Shown piece after piece: positions 1 to 6,163 of a stretch of DNA of 6,884 bases. Below the pieces are notes generated by a model. That model did not search any database and was not told where the DNA came from. It was given only the letters and a program-made list of their open reading frames with translations. Each line of letters opens with the position of its first letter. The first letter of the stretch is position 1. This stretch comes from Fidelibacterota bacterium (GTDB taxonomy: Bacteria > Marinisomatota > Marinisomatia > Marinisomatales > TCS55), in NCBI GenBank assembly GCA_002725545.1, contig PBPW01000010.1:4466-11349 (forward strand). The letters are read 5' to 3'. The position numbers and the translations under genes are program-made.

Positions 1-563
1 CAATAGGGATATTATTTTGGGACAGGCAATGGTTTATTCAAGCCACTCCATTTTGTTTACTTTTATATTTTTTGCTTTTAATTATAAATAGTAATTCGAA
101 AAATGTTTTTTACTTATTGATAGTTTTTATCTGGGGTATGCTAGCTGAAATAATCGGCGTTAATACGGGCCTTATTTTTGGCTCCTATAATTACGGTGAT
201 TCCTTGGGAATTAAAGTAATGGACGTCCCCATATTAATTGGAATAAATTGGATTATTACTGCAATTATCTGCGGAACCATTGCAAGACAAATAAAGGTTT
301 TAAAATATTTTCAAGTCACAATTGCTATTGCTTTAATGCTATTGCTTGATTTTTTTATTGAACCTGTAGCTCCGATGATGGATATGTGGAATTTTTCTAA
401 TACGAATTCTGCGCCATTATCTAACTATATCACCTGGGCCATAGTAGCCCTGCCGTTGCAAATTTATTTTGTCGTTAAAAAATTAGAGTTCAATTTTGCA
501 ATATCAGCTAATCTATATCTATCGCAATTGTTATTTTTTGCCGTATTGAATTTTGCGGTTTGA
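1..563 (+). CDS. cruF: Carotenoid biosynthesis membrane protein, CruF/DUF422 family (5' partial)
   Basis: The reading frame is open from base 3 to the TGA at 561-563, giving 186 visible residues. The true start lies before the window. The family comprises multi-pass membrane proteins that include CruF, a carotenoid 1',2'-hydratase acting on the acyclic psi end of gamma-carotene or lycopene-type substrates. What is seen: several hydrophobic segments, the stretch GMLAEIIGVNTG followed by FGSYNYG, then PILIGINW, and a DFFIEPVAPMMDMW segment. This pattern of conserved acidic and aromatic residues at membrane edges is typical of the family. Perhaps 25-50 N-terminal residues are missing compared with usual family length. 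It converges with a lycopene cyclase gene, stop codons separated by one base, so no terminator fits between them. Family assignment is firm; the exact reaction is inferred, because DUF422 also contains members of uncertain function. Confidence 0.83.
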   Translation, partial: IGILFWDRQWFIQATPFCLLLYFLLLIINSNSKNVFYLLIVFIWGMLAEIIGVNTGLIFGSYNYGDSLGIKVMDVPILIGINWIITAIICGTIARQIKVLKYFQVTIAIALMLLLDFFIEPVAPMMDMWNFSNTNSAPLSNYITWAIVALPLQIYFVVKKLEFNFAISANLYLSQLLFFAVLNFAV

Positions 564-564
564 A

Positions 565-1254
565 CTAAGTTTTCTTGGCTCTGATTTCTTGATCTATATA
601 TAAAGGTAAAAATAATAAAGAGAAACCGTAAAATATATCTTCAAACGGAATGGTGCCGATTCGAAGACCTAAATTATGACTATCATTATACCAAACAATT
701 TCATTTAGAATAAAAGATCCTGTTAGAATTCCATTAATGATAAAGAATGGAATCAATATAAAAATATACGACACCAGAAATGATCCCAACAGTTCTGGTA
801 ATCTAAGATACGAAATTCCAATCAAAATGGCTGCAAGACTTAATGCAGAGACGGTATAATAATTATCTAAATTCAAAAAACTAGTTGTTAGCAAAAAAAA
901 GATGAGGGCATATGCCGCAAACTTTGTAACAACTGCTGATAGCTTCAATTGTGGCGTTAAGGCTTCTTTGCAAAAATGAATGAAAAGGGAGCTGTATGGT
1001 ATGCAAATAAAAAATAGCCATTCTTCAAAAGGGAGTCCAAATAAATCTTTTCCGATTAGATAGGTTTTGTTAAAGCCCCATATCCCCCATTTTGTAAAAA
1101 AGACATCCCAAATAATAAATAGTACAAACGTAAGTAGAAAACCAGGCGCTAAAGATAAAAATCTATTAAAATAATTAACTTTATTTTCAAAGGAAAGCGC
1201 TAAGGGTAGAGCAAAAGCTGAAAGATTAATAATTAAATAAAGATAATTATCCAT
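565..1254 (-). CDS. crtYcd: Lycopene cyclase, fused CrtYc-CrtYd type integral membrane protein
   Basis: Predicted to cyclise the psi ends of lycopene to beta rings in the inner membrane. The 229-residue protein is almost entirely hydrophobic helices and holds two copies of the lycopene-cyclase domain: the first with PFEEWLFF at residues 75-82, the second with PFEDIFYGF at 203-211. The PFE(E/D) signature marks the CrtYc/CrtYd family, which occurs as two subunits in actinobacteria and as one fused polypeptide in Bacteroidota, archaea and fungi; the length fits the fused form. The ATG at 1252-1254 overlaps the end of crtZ by 8 bases (crtZ stops at 1247), so the two are almost certainly co-transcribed and perhaps translationally coupled. 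No strong Shine-Dalgarno sequence is visible. The TAG stop abuts the convergent CruF-like gene. Whether it makes one or two beta rings cannot be read from the sequence. Confidence 0.9.
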   Translation of the reverse strand: MDNYLYLIINLSAFALPLALSFENKVNYFNRFLSLAPGFLLTFVLFIIWDVFFTKWGIWGFNKTYLIGKDLFGLPFEEWLFFICIPYSSLFIHFCKEALTPQLKLSAVVTKFAAYALIFFLLTTSFLNLDNYYTVSALSLAAILIGISYLRLPELLGSFLVSYIFILIPFFIINGILTGSFILNEIVWYNDSHNLGLRIGTIPFEDIFYGFSLLFLPLYIDQEIRAKKT

Positions 1255-1702
1255 TCTTTGCGCTGAATGCCCTAAGCGATTTAAGGCTTACAAACAGCAT
1301 CCCAAAAAATTCACCATCTTCCTTATTCTCATTGGAATGATGTTTTCTATGTTCAAACAATACTGCTTTTAGGTAGGGATTTTTTGGTTTTTCAAACATC
1401 TTAATTCTTCGATGAATAAAGATATCATGCACAAACAGATAGGCAACACCATACAGTAGAATACCCAATCCAGAAAAGAATAAAATATCATTCTGATAAA
1501 GGCTTCCAAAAATAAATCCTGAAGCACTTGGAATTGCAAATATCAGTGCAAATGAATCATTTTTCTGAAACGGCTTTCCAGTCAAAACATGGTGGTCCTC
1601 ATGTAAAAACCATAACGGCCCATGCATTAAAAATTTATGGGTAGCCCATGCCGCAAATTCCATAAAAAGGAATGCCGAGATAACTATAAATAATTCAAAC
1701 AT
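1247..1702 (-). CDS. crtZ: Beta-carotene hydroxylase (CrtZ, fatty acid hydroxylase superfamily)
   Basis: Predicted membrane di-iron monooxygenase that hydroxylates C3 of beta rings, giving cryptoxanthin- or zeaxanthin-type ends. With the ATG at 1702 the product has 151 residues, usual for CrtZ, and starts MFELFIVISA. All four histidine motifs are present: HX4H at residues 22-27, HX2HH at 34-38, HX4H at 92-97 and HX2HH at 118-122, with hydrophobic helices between. The frame stays open upstream to an ATG at 1795, but that would add 31 charged residues not seen in the family and overlap the SDR gene by 43 bases. The 1702 start instead leaves a 50-base gap after the SDR stop. It overlaps the lycopene cyclase start by 8 bases. 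No clear Shine-Dalgarno site precedes it. Confidence 0.93.
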   Translation of the reverse strand: MFELFIVISAFLFMEFAAWATHKFLMHGPLWFLHEDHHVLTGKPFQKNDSFALIFAIPSASGFIFGSLYQNDILFFSGLGILLYGVAYLFVHDIFIHRRIKMFEKPKNPYLKAVLFEHRKHHSNENKEDGEFFGMLFVSLKSLRAFSAKNG

Positions 1703-1752
1703 AATAACAACTAAATTTACATAATAAGTTATTTTTGAAGCGCATATTAAAA

Positions 1753-2604
1753 TTATTTTTTCTTCTTTTTCCGTTTCATCTCCAAAAGCTTCCATGCCGC
1801 TTTTGGAATTTTTTCCAGTTCGTTCATCTCACCTGCGCCTTGCAACCATTCCCCGCCATCAATAGTGACAACCTCTCCATTAATATAGGCGGCTTGATCG
1901 CTAATCAAATATGAAGCTAGGTTTGCAAGCTCAATGTGTTCTCCAACGCGTTTCAATGGGATTCGTGCTTTCATTTTTTTATCAATGCCTAAGCCTGGGG
2001 GTGCCAATCGAGACCAAGCGCCTTTCGTAGGAAATGGGCCAGGGGCTATTGCTACAGTTCTGATGCCATACTTTGCCCACTCTACCGCAAGGGATCTTGT
2101 CATTGCAAGAACACCAGCTTTGGCGCAAGCGGAAGGAACAACATAACCAGAGCCTGTCCATGCATAAGTGGTAACAATATTTAAAATAATTCCGCTTTTA
2201 TTCTTGCGCATCACCTTGCCAGCCGCTTGCGTACAATGAAATGTTCCGTTCAAAACAATATCAATCACTGTCTTGAATGCGTTGGGACTTAAATTTTCAG
2301 TAGGGCTAATGAAGTTACCAGCAGCATTGTTTAATAAAATATCAACAGAGCCTAATTCTTTAACCGTTTGCTCTACCATCGCTTCGACCTGTTCAGGGTC
2401 CCTTACATCACAAGGGATTGCAACTACCTTCCCTCCGCTTTTTTGTAGCTCTTTAGCAGCCTCGCTAATTACTCCTTCACGGCGACTAGTTATCACCAGG
2501 TTAGCCCCAAGCTCTGCAAATCTAGTTGCCATTGACTTACCAAGACCTGTGCCACCTCCGGTGACAATTATATTTTTCCCCTTAAGTAGTTTTGCATCAA
2601 ACAT
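1753..2604 (-). CDS. SDR-family oxidoreductase, 2,4-dienoyl-CoA reductase (DECR) type
   Basis: A 283-residue short-chain dehydrogenase most like mitochondrial/peroxisomal 2,4-dienoyl-CoA reductases, which use NADPH to reduce dienoyl-CoA intermediates when unsaturated fatty acids are oxidised. Numbered from the upstream TTG at 2619, the Rossmann motif TGGGTGLG lies at 20-27, an SRR pair after strand 2 favours NADPH, and NNAAGN is at 97-102. The standard SDR YxxxK is replaced by SxxxK (S163, K167), with Tyr152 fifteen residues before the lysine. This is the same Tyr/Ser/Lys spacing as in DECR1, so the enzyme is not broken. PGPFPTKGAWSRL and INGEVVTIDGGEW also fit that subfamily. The ATG at 2604 is preferred over the TTG because it has GGGGAAA about 7 bases upstream. 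The C-terminus is lysine-rich (KRKKKKK). crtZ follows after 50 bases; shared transcription is possible, a pigment role is unproven. Confidence 0.85.
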   Translation of the reverse strand: MFDAKLLKGKNIIVTGGGTGLGKSMATRFAELGANLVITSRREGVISEAAKELQKSGGKVVAIPCDVRDPEQVEAMVEQTVKELGSVDILLNNAAGNFISPTENLSPNAFKTVIDIVLNGTFHCTQAAGKVMRKNKSGIILNIVTTYAWTGSGYVVPSACAKAGVLAMTRSLAVEWAKYGIRTVAIAPGPFPTKGAWSRLAPPGLGIDKKMKARIPLKRVGEHIELANLASYLISDQAAYINGEVVTIDGGEWLQGAGEMNELEKIPKAAWKLLEMKRKKKKK

Positions 2605-2636
2605 AGATAATTTCCCCAAAAGTAATGATTAAACTA

Positions 2637-2642
2637 AGTATA
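2637..2642 (-). promoter_or_regulatory. Candidate -10 box for the SDR gene
   Basis: TATACT on the - strand lies just after the terminator of the preceding gene and about 33 bases before the SDR ATG. The terminator implies that the SDR and crt genes need their own promoter in this short gap, and this is the best -10 match there. No convincing -35 box accompanies it, so the call rests on position plus one hexamer. Confidence 0.3.
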
Positions 2643-2677
2643 AAAACAAAAAAGCCCCGATATAAATCGAGGCTTTT
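2642..2677 (-). terminator. Rho-independent terminator of the secreted Gly/Pro-rich protein gene
   Basis: Read on the - strand, GCCTCGAT (2673-2666) pairs with ATCGGGGC (2661-2654) across a four-base loop, with one U-G wobble. Four A-U pairs extend the stem outward. It is followed by TTTTTTGTTTTT. The hairpin starts 23 bases after the stop codon at 2701. On the + strand the same wobble becomes a C-A mismatch, which confirms the - strand as the functional direction. It separates the secreted-protein gene from the SDR/crt set. Confidence 0.9.
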
Positions 2678-2700
2678 ATGTTTGCTACCTAAAAAGGTAA

Positions 2701-3927
2701 TTAGTCTTGGTAAGCTTCTTGTTGAGCTTGACCACAAGCATTTACAGCTTGAGAAATAGCTTGAAATACTTCTTGCGGACTTTTTTGATCATTTCTAGCA
2801 TCTTCCATAGCGTCTCTACCTGCATCTGCACATTCATTCCAAGCGTCATCACCAACATAATTGCCTTCTGCTTGAGCTTCTGCTTTTGCTGTAGATTCAG
2901 CTGCGTCAAACGCTGCATCAAAATTAAATCCACCACCTGGTTGTGCTCCTGACATCCAAGCTTGTACTACTGCCTGGCTAGGTCCATCAGGGCCACCTGG
3001 TCCACCTGGTCCACCTGGTCCACCTTGTCCACCTGGTCCACCTTGTCCACCTGGTCCACCTGGTCCACCATGTGTACCGCCATCATGCATACCACCTTGA
3101 GGTCCACACTGAACTGGGGAACCATCTTCATATTCATGGTAGGTTGCATAAGGGCCTTCATAATCAGGGCCAGTATCTTTTACACCATTTTGATTGTGAT
3201 CAACCCAAAATACTGGTGAGCCAGCTTCTAGAGCCATACAATTAGCTTCATCAAAGTTTGGTCCCATAGGGCCATCCATTGGTCCATGGTTACCGCCATG
3301 GTCATTTCCGCCATGGTCATTTCCATCATGGTCACCTGGTCCACCATGTGTGCCTGGTCCACCATCATGCATACCACCATCGTGGTCGCTATGGCATTCG
3401 TTATCATCATGGTCACCATCAGGATCATTCATTCTATGTGCTTCAGATTCAAGCATGCACAATTCCATTGCAAGTCTCTGAGCAACTTCAGCGCTTTCGC
3501 CGCCTTCATCATAAAGACCTTGTAGCCACTCTTCAAATTCTTCTGCAACTTCACCAGCTGCACCATCAGCGCCATCATTATATTCAGAGTCTACAGCTTC
3601 TTTCATTTTTGGAACCATTCCCATAAGATAGGCTTGGTCGCTAGGGTCTAATACACCGCGATCCATGCCTTCTTGAACAGCCATCATAAAATGTTCAGCA
3701 GCAGATTTGTGATCCATATTTCCACCTGGGCCACCTGGGCCACCTGGGCCACCTGGGCCTGGAGGTCCACCTGGAGGGCCACCTGGTGTTCCACCTTGAG
3801 GAGGTCCACCTTGGCCTGGAGGGCCACCTTGGCCACCTGGAGGTGGTTGTTGTCCGCCAGTTGGAGGTTGTGCAAATAGCATTGAAAATGCAAATACTCC
3901 AACTAACATTGTATTAATTAACTTCAT
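2701..3927 (-). CDS. Secreted Gly/Pro-rich, His/Asp-rich low-complexity protein of unknown function
   Basis: No characterised family is recognised. The 408-residue product starts with a signal peptide (residues 1 to about 19, ending FAQ) and is probably exported. Layout: a Gly/Pro/Gln tract (21-69); an acidic, probably helical segment (72-165); a His/Asp/Gly-rich block (167-216); a small segment with D243, N245, N247, G248 and D251 in a DxNxNGxxD pattern after VFWV, like the calcium loop of SdrD/thrombospondin-type repeats (223-278); nine GGP/GGQ triplets (287-313); and an acidic, alanine-rich C-terminal segment (317-408). Six cysteines (157, 178, 230, 274, 366, 398) could form disulfides outside the cell. 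The GPG triplets resemble collagen only in having Gly every third residue; GGP is not a canonical collagen triplet. The start is set by AAGGAGG five bases upstream. Metal binding or a surface/matrix role is inference. The gene is monocistronic, ending in a clear terminator. Confidence 0.85.
   Translation of the reverse strand: MKLINTMLVGVFAFSMLFAQPPTGGQQPPPGGQGGPPGQGGPPQGGTPGGPPGGPPGPGGPGGPGGPGGNMDHKSAAEHFMMAVQEGMDRGVLDPSDQAYLMGMVPKMKEAVDSEYNDGADGAAGEVAEEFEEWLQGLYDEGGESAEVAQRLAMELCMLESEAHRMNDPDGDHDDNECHSDHDGGMHDGGPGTHGGPGDHDGNDHGGNDHGGNHGPMDGPMGPNFDEANCMALEAGSPVFWVDHNQNGVKDTGPDYEGPYATYHEYEDGSPVQCGPQGGMHDGGTHGGPGGPGGQGGPGGQGGPGGPGGPGGPDGPSQAVVQAWMSGAQPGGGFNFDAAFDAAESTAKAEAQAEGNYVGDDAWNECADAGRDAMEDARNDQKSPQEVFQAISQAVNACGQAQQEAYQD
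2989..3069 (-). repeat. Nine tandem 9-bp units encoding GGP/GGQ
   Basis: Each unit on the coding strand is close to GGTGGACCA (Gly-Gly-Pro); two units have CAA (Gln) instead of the Pro codon. The units are nearly identical at DNA level, including third positions, so recent duplication or slippage is more likely than protein-level selection alone. Changes in copy number would keep the reading frame. Confidence 0.9.
3280..3429 (-). other. His/Asp/Gly-rich segment of the secreted protein
   Basis: This encodes residues 167-216, dominated by Asp, His, Gly and Asn in short units such as NDHGG (two adjacent copies at 203-212) and HDGG. The composition is typical of low-affinity divalent-metal binding regions, but no defined metal-site motif is present. 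Confidence 0.7.
3721..3867 (-). repeat. N-terminal Gly/Pro tract with tandem 9-bp units
   Basis: This encodes residues 21-69, directly after the signal peptide. The inner part (3721-3760) consists of near-identical 9-bp units reading CCACCTGGG on the + strand; the outer part is a degenerate mixture of GGP, GQG and PPG. It uses GGC/CCA codons where the second tract (2989-3069) uses GGT/GGA, so the two arrays probably expanded independently. Confidence 0.85.
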
Positions 3928-3932
3928 TTCAT

Positions 3933-3939
3933 CCTCCTT
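3933..3939 (-). promoter_or_regulatory. Strong Shine-Dalgarno site for the secreted Gly/Pro-rich protein
   Basis: AAGGAGG on the - strand ends five bases before the ATG at 3927. It is the only strong ribosome-binding site in the window and fixes the start. It suggests high translation. Confidence 0.9.
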
Positions 3940-3999
3940 ACAGACGTGTAATAGTTAATTTTTCTTTTTCAAAGTTCATTTTTCAATAAATCTAGATAC

Positions 4000-4008
4000 A
4001 ATATATCA
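4000..4008 (-). promoter_or_regulatory. Candidate extended -10 promoter of the secreted-protein gene
   Basis: The - strand reads TGATATATT: a TGn extension followed by TATATT, in an AT-rich stretch with a tandem GATATAT duplication. Transcription from about 3993 would give a 66-base leader. The palindrome at 4026-4043 would then be centred at about -41.5, the position of a class II activator that overlaps the -35 region. No good -35 box is visible, which fits activator dependence. Based on sequence match only. Confidence 0.4.
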
Positions 4009-4025
4009 TATATCCAGTTTAATGG

Positions 4026-4043
4026 TTGTGATAAAAATCACAA
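4026..4043. promoter_or_regulatory. CRP/FNR-type palindromic operator candidate
   Basis: A perfect inverted repeat, TTGTGAT-AAAA-ATCACAA, contains TGTGA-N6-TCACA, which matches the Escherichia coli CRP core in both arms and spacing. It lies in the 121-base gap between the secretin stop and the secreted-protein gene, about 100 bases upstream of the latter's ATG. On the - strand no T-tract follows it, so it is a poor terminator for the secretin gene. The regulator itself is not in the window. Confidence 0.55.
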
Positions 4044-4048
4044 AATTT

Positions 4049-6163
4049 TTATCGTGACTTCATTAACCTGCCGATTTCAGCAGTTCCTCGGTTGAATTCT
4101 TGCCCGAAAGCAGCATAATATAGATTAACTTCATAAAAAAGCCTAGCTGCATCTCTATCTACTACAAAATTTGTTGTTTCAAGCACATCTCTCGATGGAA
4201 ATAAAATTTCAATACCCGGTTTAAAATATTGTAATGTTAGATCCAAATCTGGATTCATGTTAAGTAGTTTTTTTAGAATAAGTACTTCATACAGTCTTCT
4301 TTCATACTTTGGGAACTCAGCAGATAATAATATGGTAAATTCGTCCTCTGTTGGTGAAGCGCCTATTTTATTAAATTTTATTAATTCATTCTTGTAGGAT
4401 TCTTTAAGGGAAATATAGTTCACAGTTGCTGTGGGCTGAACAAATGGCTTATCAATGGTAGCTTTACCTGTAACAGAGTAGGTTAGTTTCATCGCTCGAT
4501 TCGCTGGAATATTTTTAACAGCCTTAGAAAGCATCTCAACTTCAAACCCAGCAGGATCTTGCAATGAAGAAGCAAAATAGATTATGCTTTCAGGATCTAC
4601 AAAATCCACATAATTCATTTTACCTATAATGTCTAGAAGCATTTTTTTGACCAATACAGATTCGCCCGGTATTCTTCCTTCAAGGATTGACTGGTATGGT
4701 TCTTTTTGCGCTAGAGTTTTGTCTTTATCTGCGCGCTTGTAAACTTCTTGAACGATATTTTGATAAACCGGACTTTCATCAATAAAACTCAGGTCAAAAA
4801 TATCACCTTGCCTAACGCGATAAGAGTTTGGAAAAGATTTATTATTATCTTGGTCGAATAATGGGGAATCCTGAGGAATCACTCTACTAAACTGATCTGC
4901 TGATTCTCTTATAATATGAGGGGTAATCACCACAATCACTTCACGCCTAACCTTTTTGCTGCCACTGACGCTAAAGAGGTTTTTAATTAATGGCAATTGC
5001 CCTAAAAGCGGAACGCCTCCCTCATTATCTGATGATTTTTCATTAATCAGTCCACCAATGATAAATGGTGTATTATTTGCGACACGCACAAATGATTGAA
5101 CTTTTCTGTTATTGATAATTGGCGCTGATTCGACATCTCCTCCGCCCGTTGCTCCTATACGCTCTTCCGTTTCACTAATAATGGTTTCAACCTGAATGGT
5201 GACACTTGAACCGTCTTCGCTAATTCTAGGCCGAACATTCAAGACAATGCCCACAGGTATATAGTCTACTGATCTGGTTTTTGCAATTTGATCAGTAATC
5301 GTTCTTACAATTGGAATCTGCTGACCAACCTGGATACGTGTTTGCCTACCATCAAGAACTAAAGCAGAAGGTTTAGACTTAATCGTAGCTAATTTTTTAC
5401 TAACCAGCGCATCAATATTTGCACGAAAATTTGCACCACTACCCAATAATGTTCTATCAAGAACAACAGTGAAAGGTGAAATTGAACCACCTTGTGGAGG
5501 TGGAAAATTAGCTGTAACGCCAGAACCTGCAGCAGAAAAATCAACACCCAGTTCACTTAAATTATCTCTGTTTATTTCAATGACGAGCGCTTCAATCGCA
5601 ACTTGACTTGCAGGTACATCAATTTTATTTGCAAGTAAATCTAGTAGCTGCGCAAGGGGGCGCATATTATTTGATTTGTAGCCTATTAAAAGGCGTTGCA
5701 TAGGATCACCGCTGGTCGTGTTATCTAATGTTACTCCCCCCAAATCTACACCTAAAGCTGATTTTTTAGTGGAAACTTTGGCCCTGGTTTTTGAAACAAG
5801 AGAGATCGTTTCAGTGTCTGGCATTTTAATGATAACTGGCAATACTCCAGGGGCATTCAGATTGTCAATATTATTAGAAAAGTTTGGGGTAAAATTATTT
5901 TCACCTGAAGTTTCACCCTTGCTTGCCCTGTATTCTACAACGGTATAACCCATTGTTTTTAGGATAGCTAATGCACGATCCGTTTGAATATAGCTAAGCT
6001 TTACAACTTCATAGTCCAAATCTCTAAGCGCGTTGGCATTTGCGCTTGGCGGTCTGGAGGCCGATGATGGTGGTCTTGCTGGAGGTCTTCTAGATGCGGA
6101 TGGTGGTCTTTGCTGAGAAAATGACCAAGATAAAAGTAAAATTAATAATAATATTTTTTTCAT
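4049..6163 (-). CDS. Secretin (type II/IV pilus GspD/PilQ superfamily) with long C-terminal extension
   Basis: Outer-membrane channel-forming secretin, 704 residues. A signal peptide (about 1-17) is followed by a Pro/Ser/Arg-rich linker (18-42) and N-domain-like regions (about 47-78 and 152-185). The secretin core (about 187-420) shows VAIEALVIEINRDNLSELGVDF at its start, the LDGRQTRIQVGQQIPI stretch at 270-285, VPLLGQLPLIKNLF at 384-397 and EVIVVITPHII at 408-418. All are family hallmarks. Residues 421-704 form an extension without transmembrane segments that I do not recognise. It includes YRVRQGDIFDLSF (448-460), which loosely recalls LysM or polysaccharide-export GD motifs. Ordinary secretins end soon after the core or with a tail of some tens of residues. 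Its ATG overlaps the lipoprotein stop by one base (TGATG), implying translational coupling. No pilM-P or gsp genes are in view, so type II secretion, pilus or another pathway cannot be chosen. Confidence 0.9.
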   Translation of the reverse strand: MKKILLLILLLSWSFSQQRPPSASRRPPARPPSSASRPPSANANALRDLDYEVVKLSYIQTDRALAILKTMGYTVVEYRASKGETSGENNFTPNFSNNIDNLNAPGVLPVIIKMPDTETISLVSKTRAKVSTKKSALGVDLGGVTLDNTTSGDPMQRLLIGYKSNNMRPLAQLLDLLANKIDVPASQVAIEALVIEINRDNLSELGVDFSAAGSGVTANFPPPQGGSISPFTVVLDRTLLGSGANFRANIDALVSKKLATIKSKPSALVLDGRQTRIQVGQQIPIVRTITDQIAKTRSVDYIPVGIVLNVRPRISEDGSSVTIQVETIISETEERIGATGGGDVESAPIINNRKVQSFVRVANNTPFIIGGLINEKSSDNEGGVPLLGQLPLIKNLFSVSGSKKVRREVIVVITPHIIRESADQFSRVIPQDSPLFDQDNNKSFPNSYRVRQGDIFDLSFIDESPVYQNIVQEVYKRADKDKTLAQKEPYQSILEGRIPGESVLVKKMLLDIIGKMNYVDFVDPESIIYFASSLQDPAGFEVEMLSKAVKNIPANRAMKLTYSVTGKATIDKPFVQPTATVNYISLKESYKNELIKFNKIGASPTEDEFTILLSAEFPKYERRLYEVLILKKLLNMNPDLDLTLQYFKPGIEILFPSRDVLETTNFVVDRDAARLFYEVNLYYAAFGQEFNRGTAEIGRLMKSR

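Noticed and set aside
72..74. TTG as the start of the CruF-like protein.
   Set aside because: The frame is open to the left edge, and the upstream residues (FWDRQWFIQATPF, then a hydrophobic stretch) look like part of the same protein.
1703..1795. Longer CrtZ starting at the ATG at 1795.
   Set aside because: The extra 31 residues are charged, unlike the family, and would overlap the SDR gene; the 1702 start gives the normal 151-residue length and hydrophobic N-terminus.
2605..2619. TTG start for the SDR giving five extra residues.
   Set aside because: The ATG at 2604 has a GGGGAAA ribosome-site candidate at a suitable distance; the TTG has none.
2989..3069. Possible CRISPR array or intergenic satellite.
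   Set aside because: The units are 9 bp with no spacers and lie in frame within a coding region.
2962..3219. Open frame on the + strand encoding repeated Ser-Thr-Trp units.
   Set aside because: It is the antisense shadow of the Gly-Gly-Pro codon repeats; it has no ribosome site, and the - strand gene has a signal peptide, strong ribosome site and terminator.
3721..3867. A true collagen triple-helix domain.
   Set aside because: Triplets are mostly Gly-Gly-Pro or Gly-Pro-Gly rather than Gly-X-Y with varied X and Y, and each tract is short.
4026..4048. Hairpin as a rho-independent terminator for the secretin gene.
   Set aside because: On the - strand the bases after the stem are CCATTAAA with no T-run and the stem is AT-rich; the operator reading fits better, although both uses are possible.
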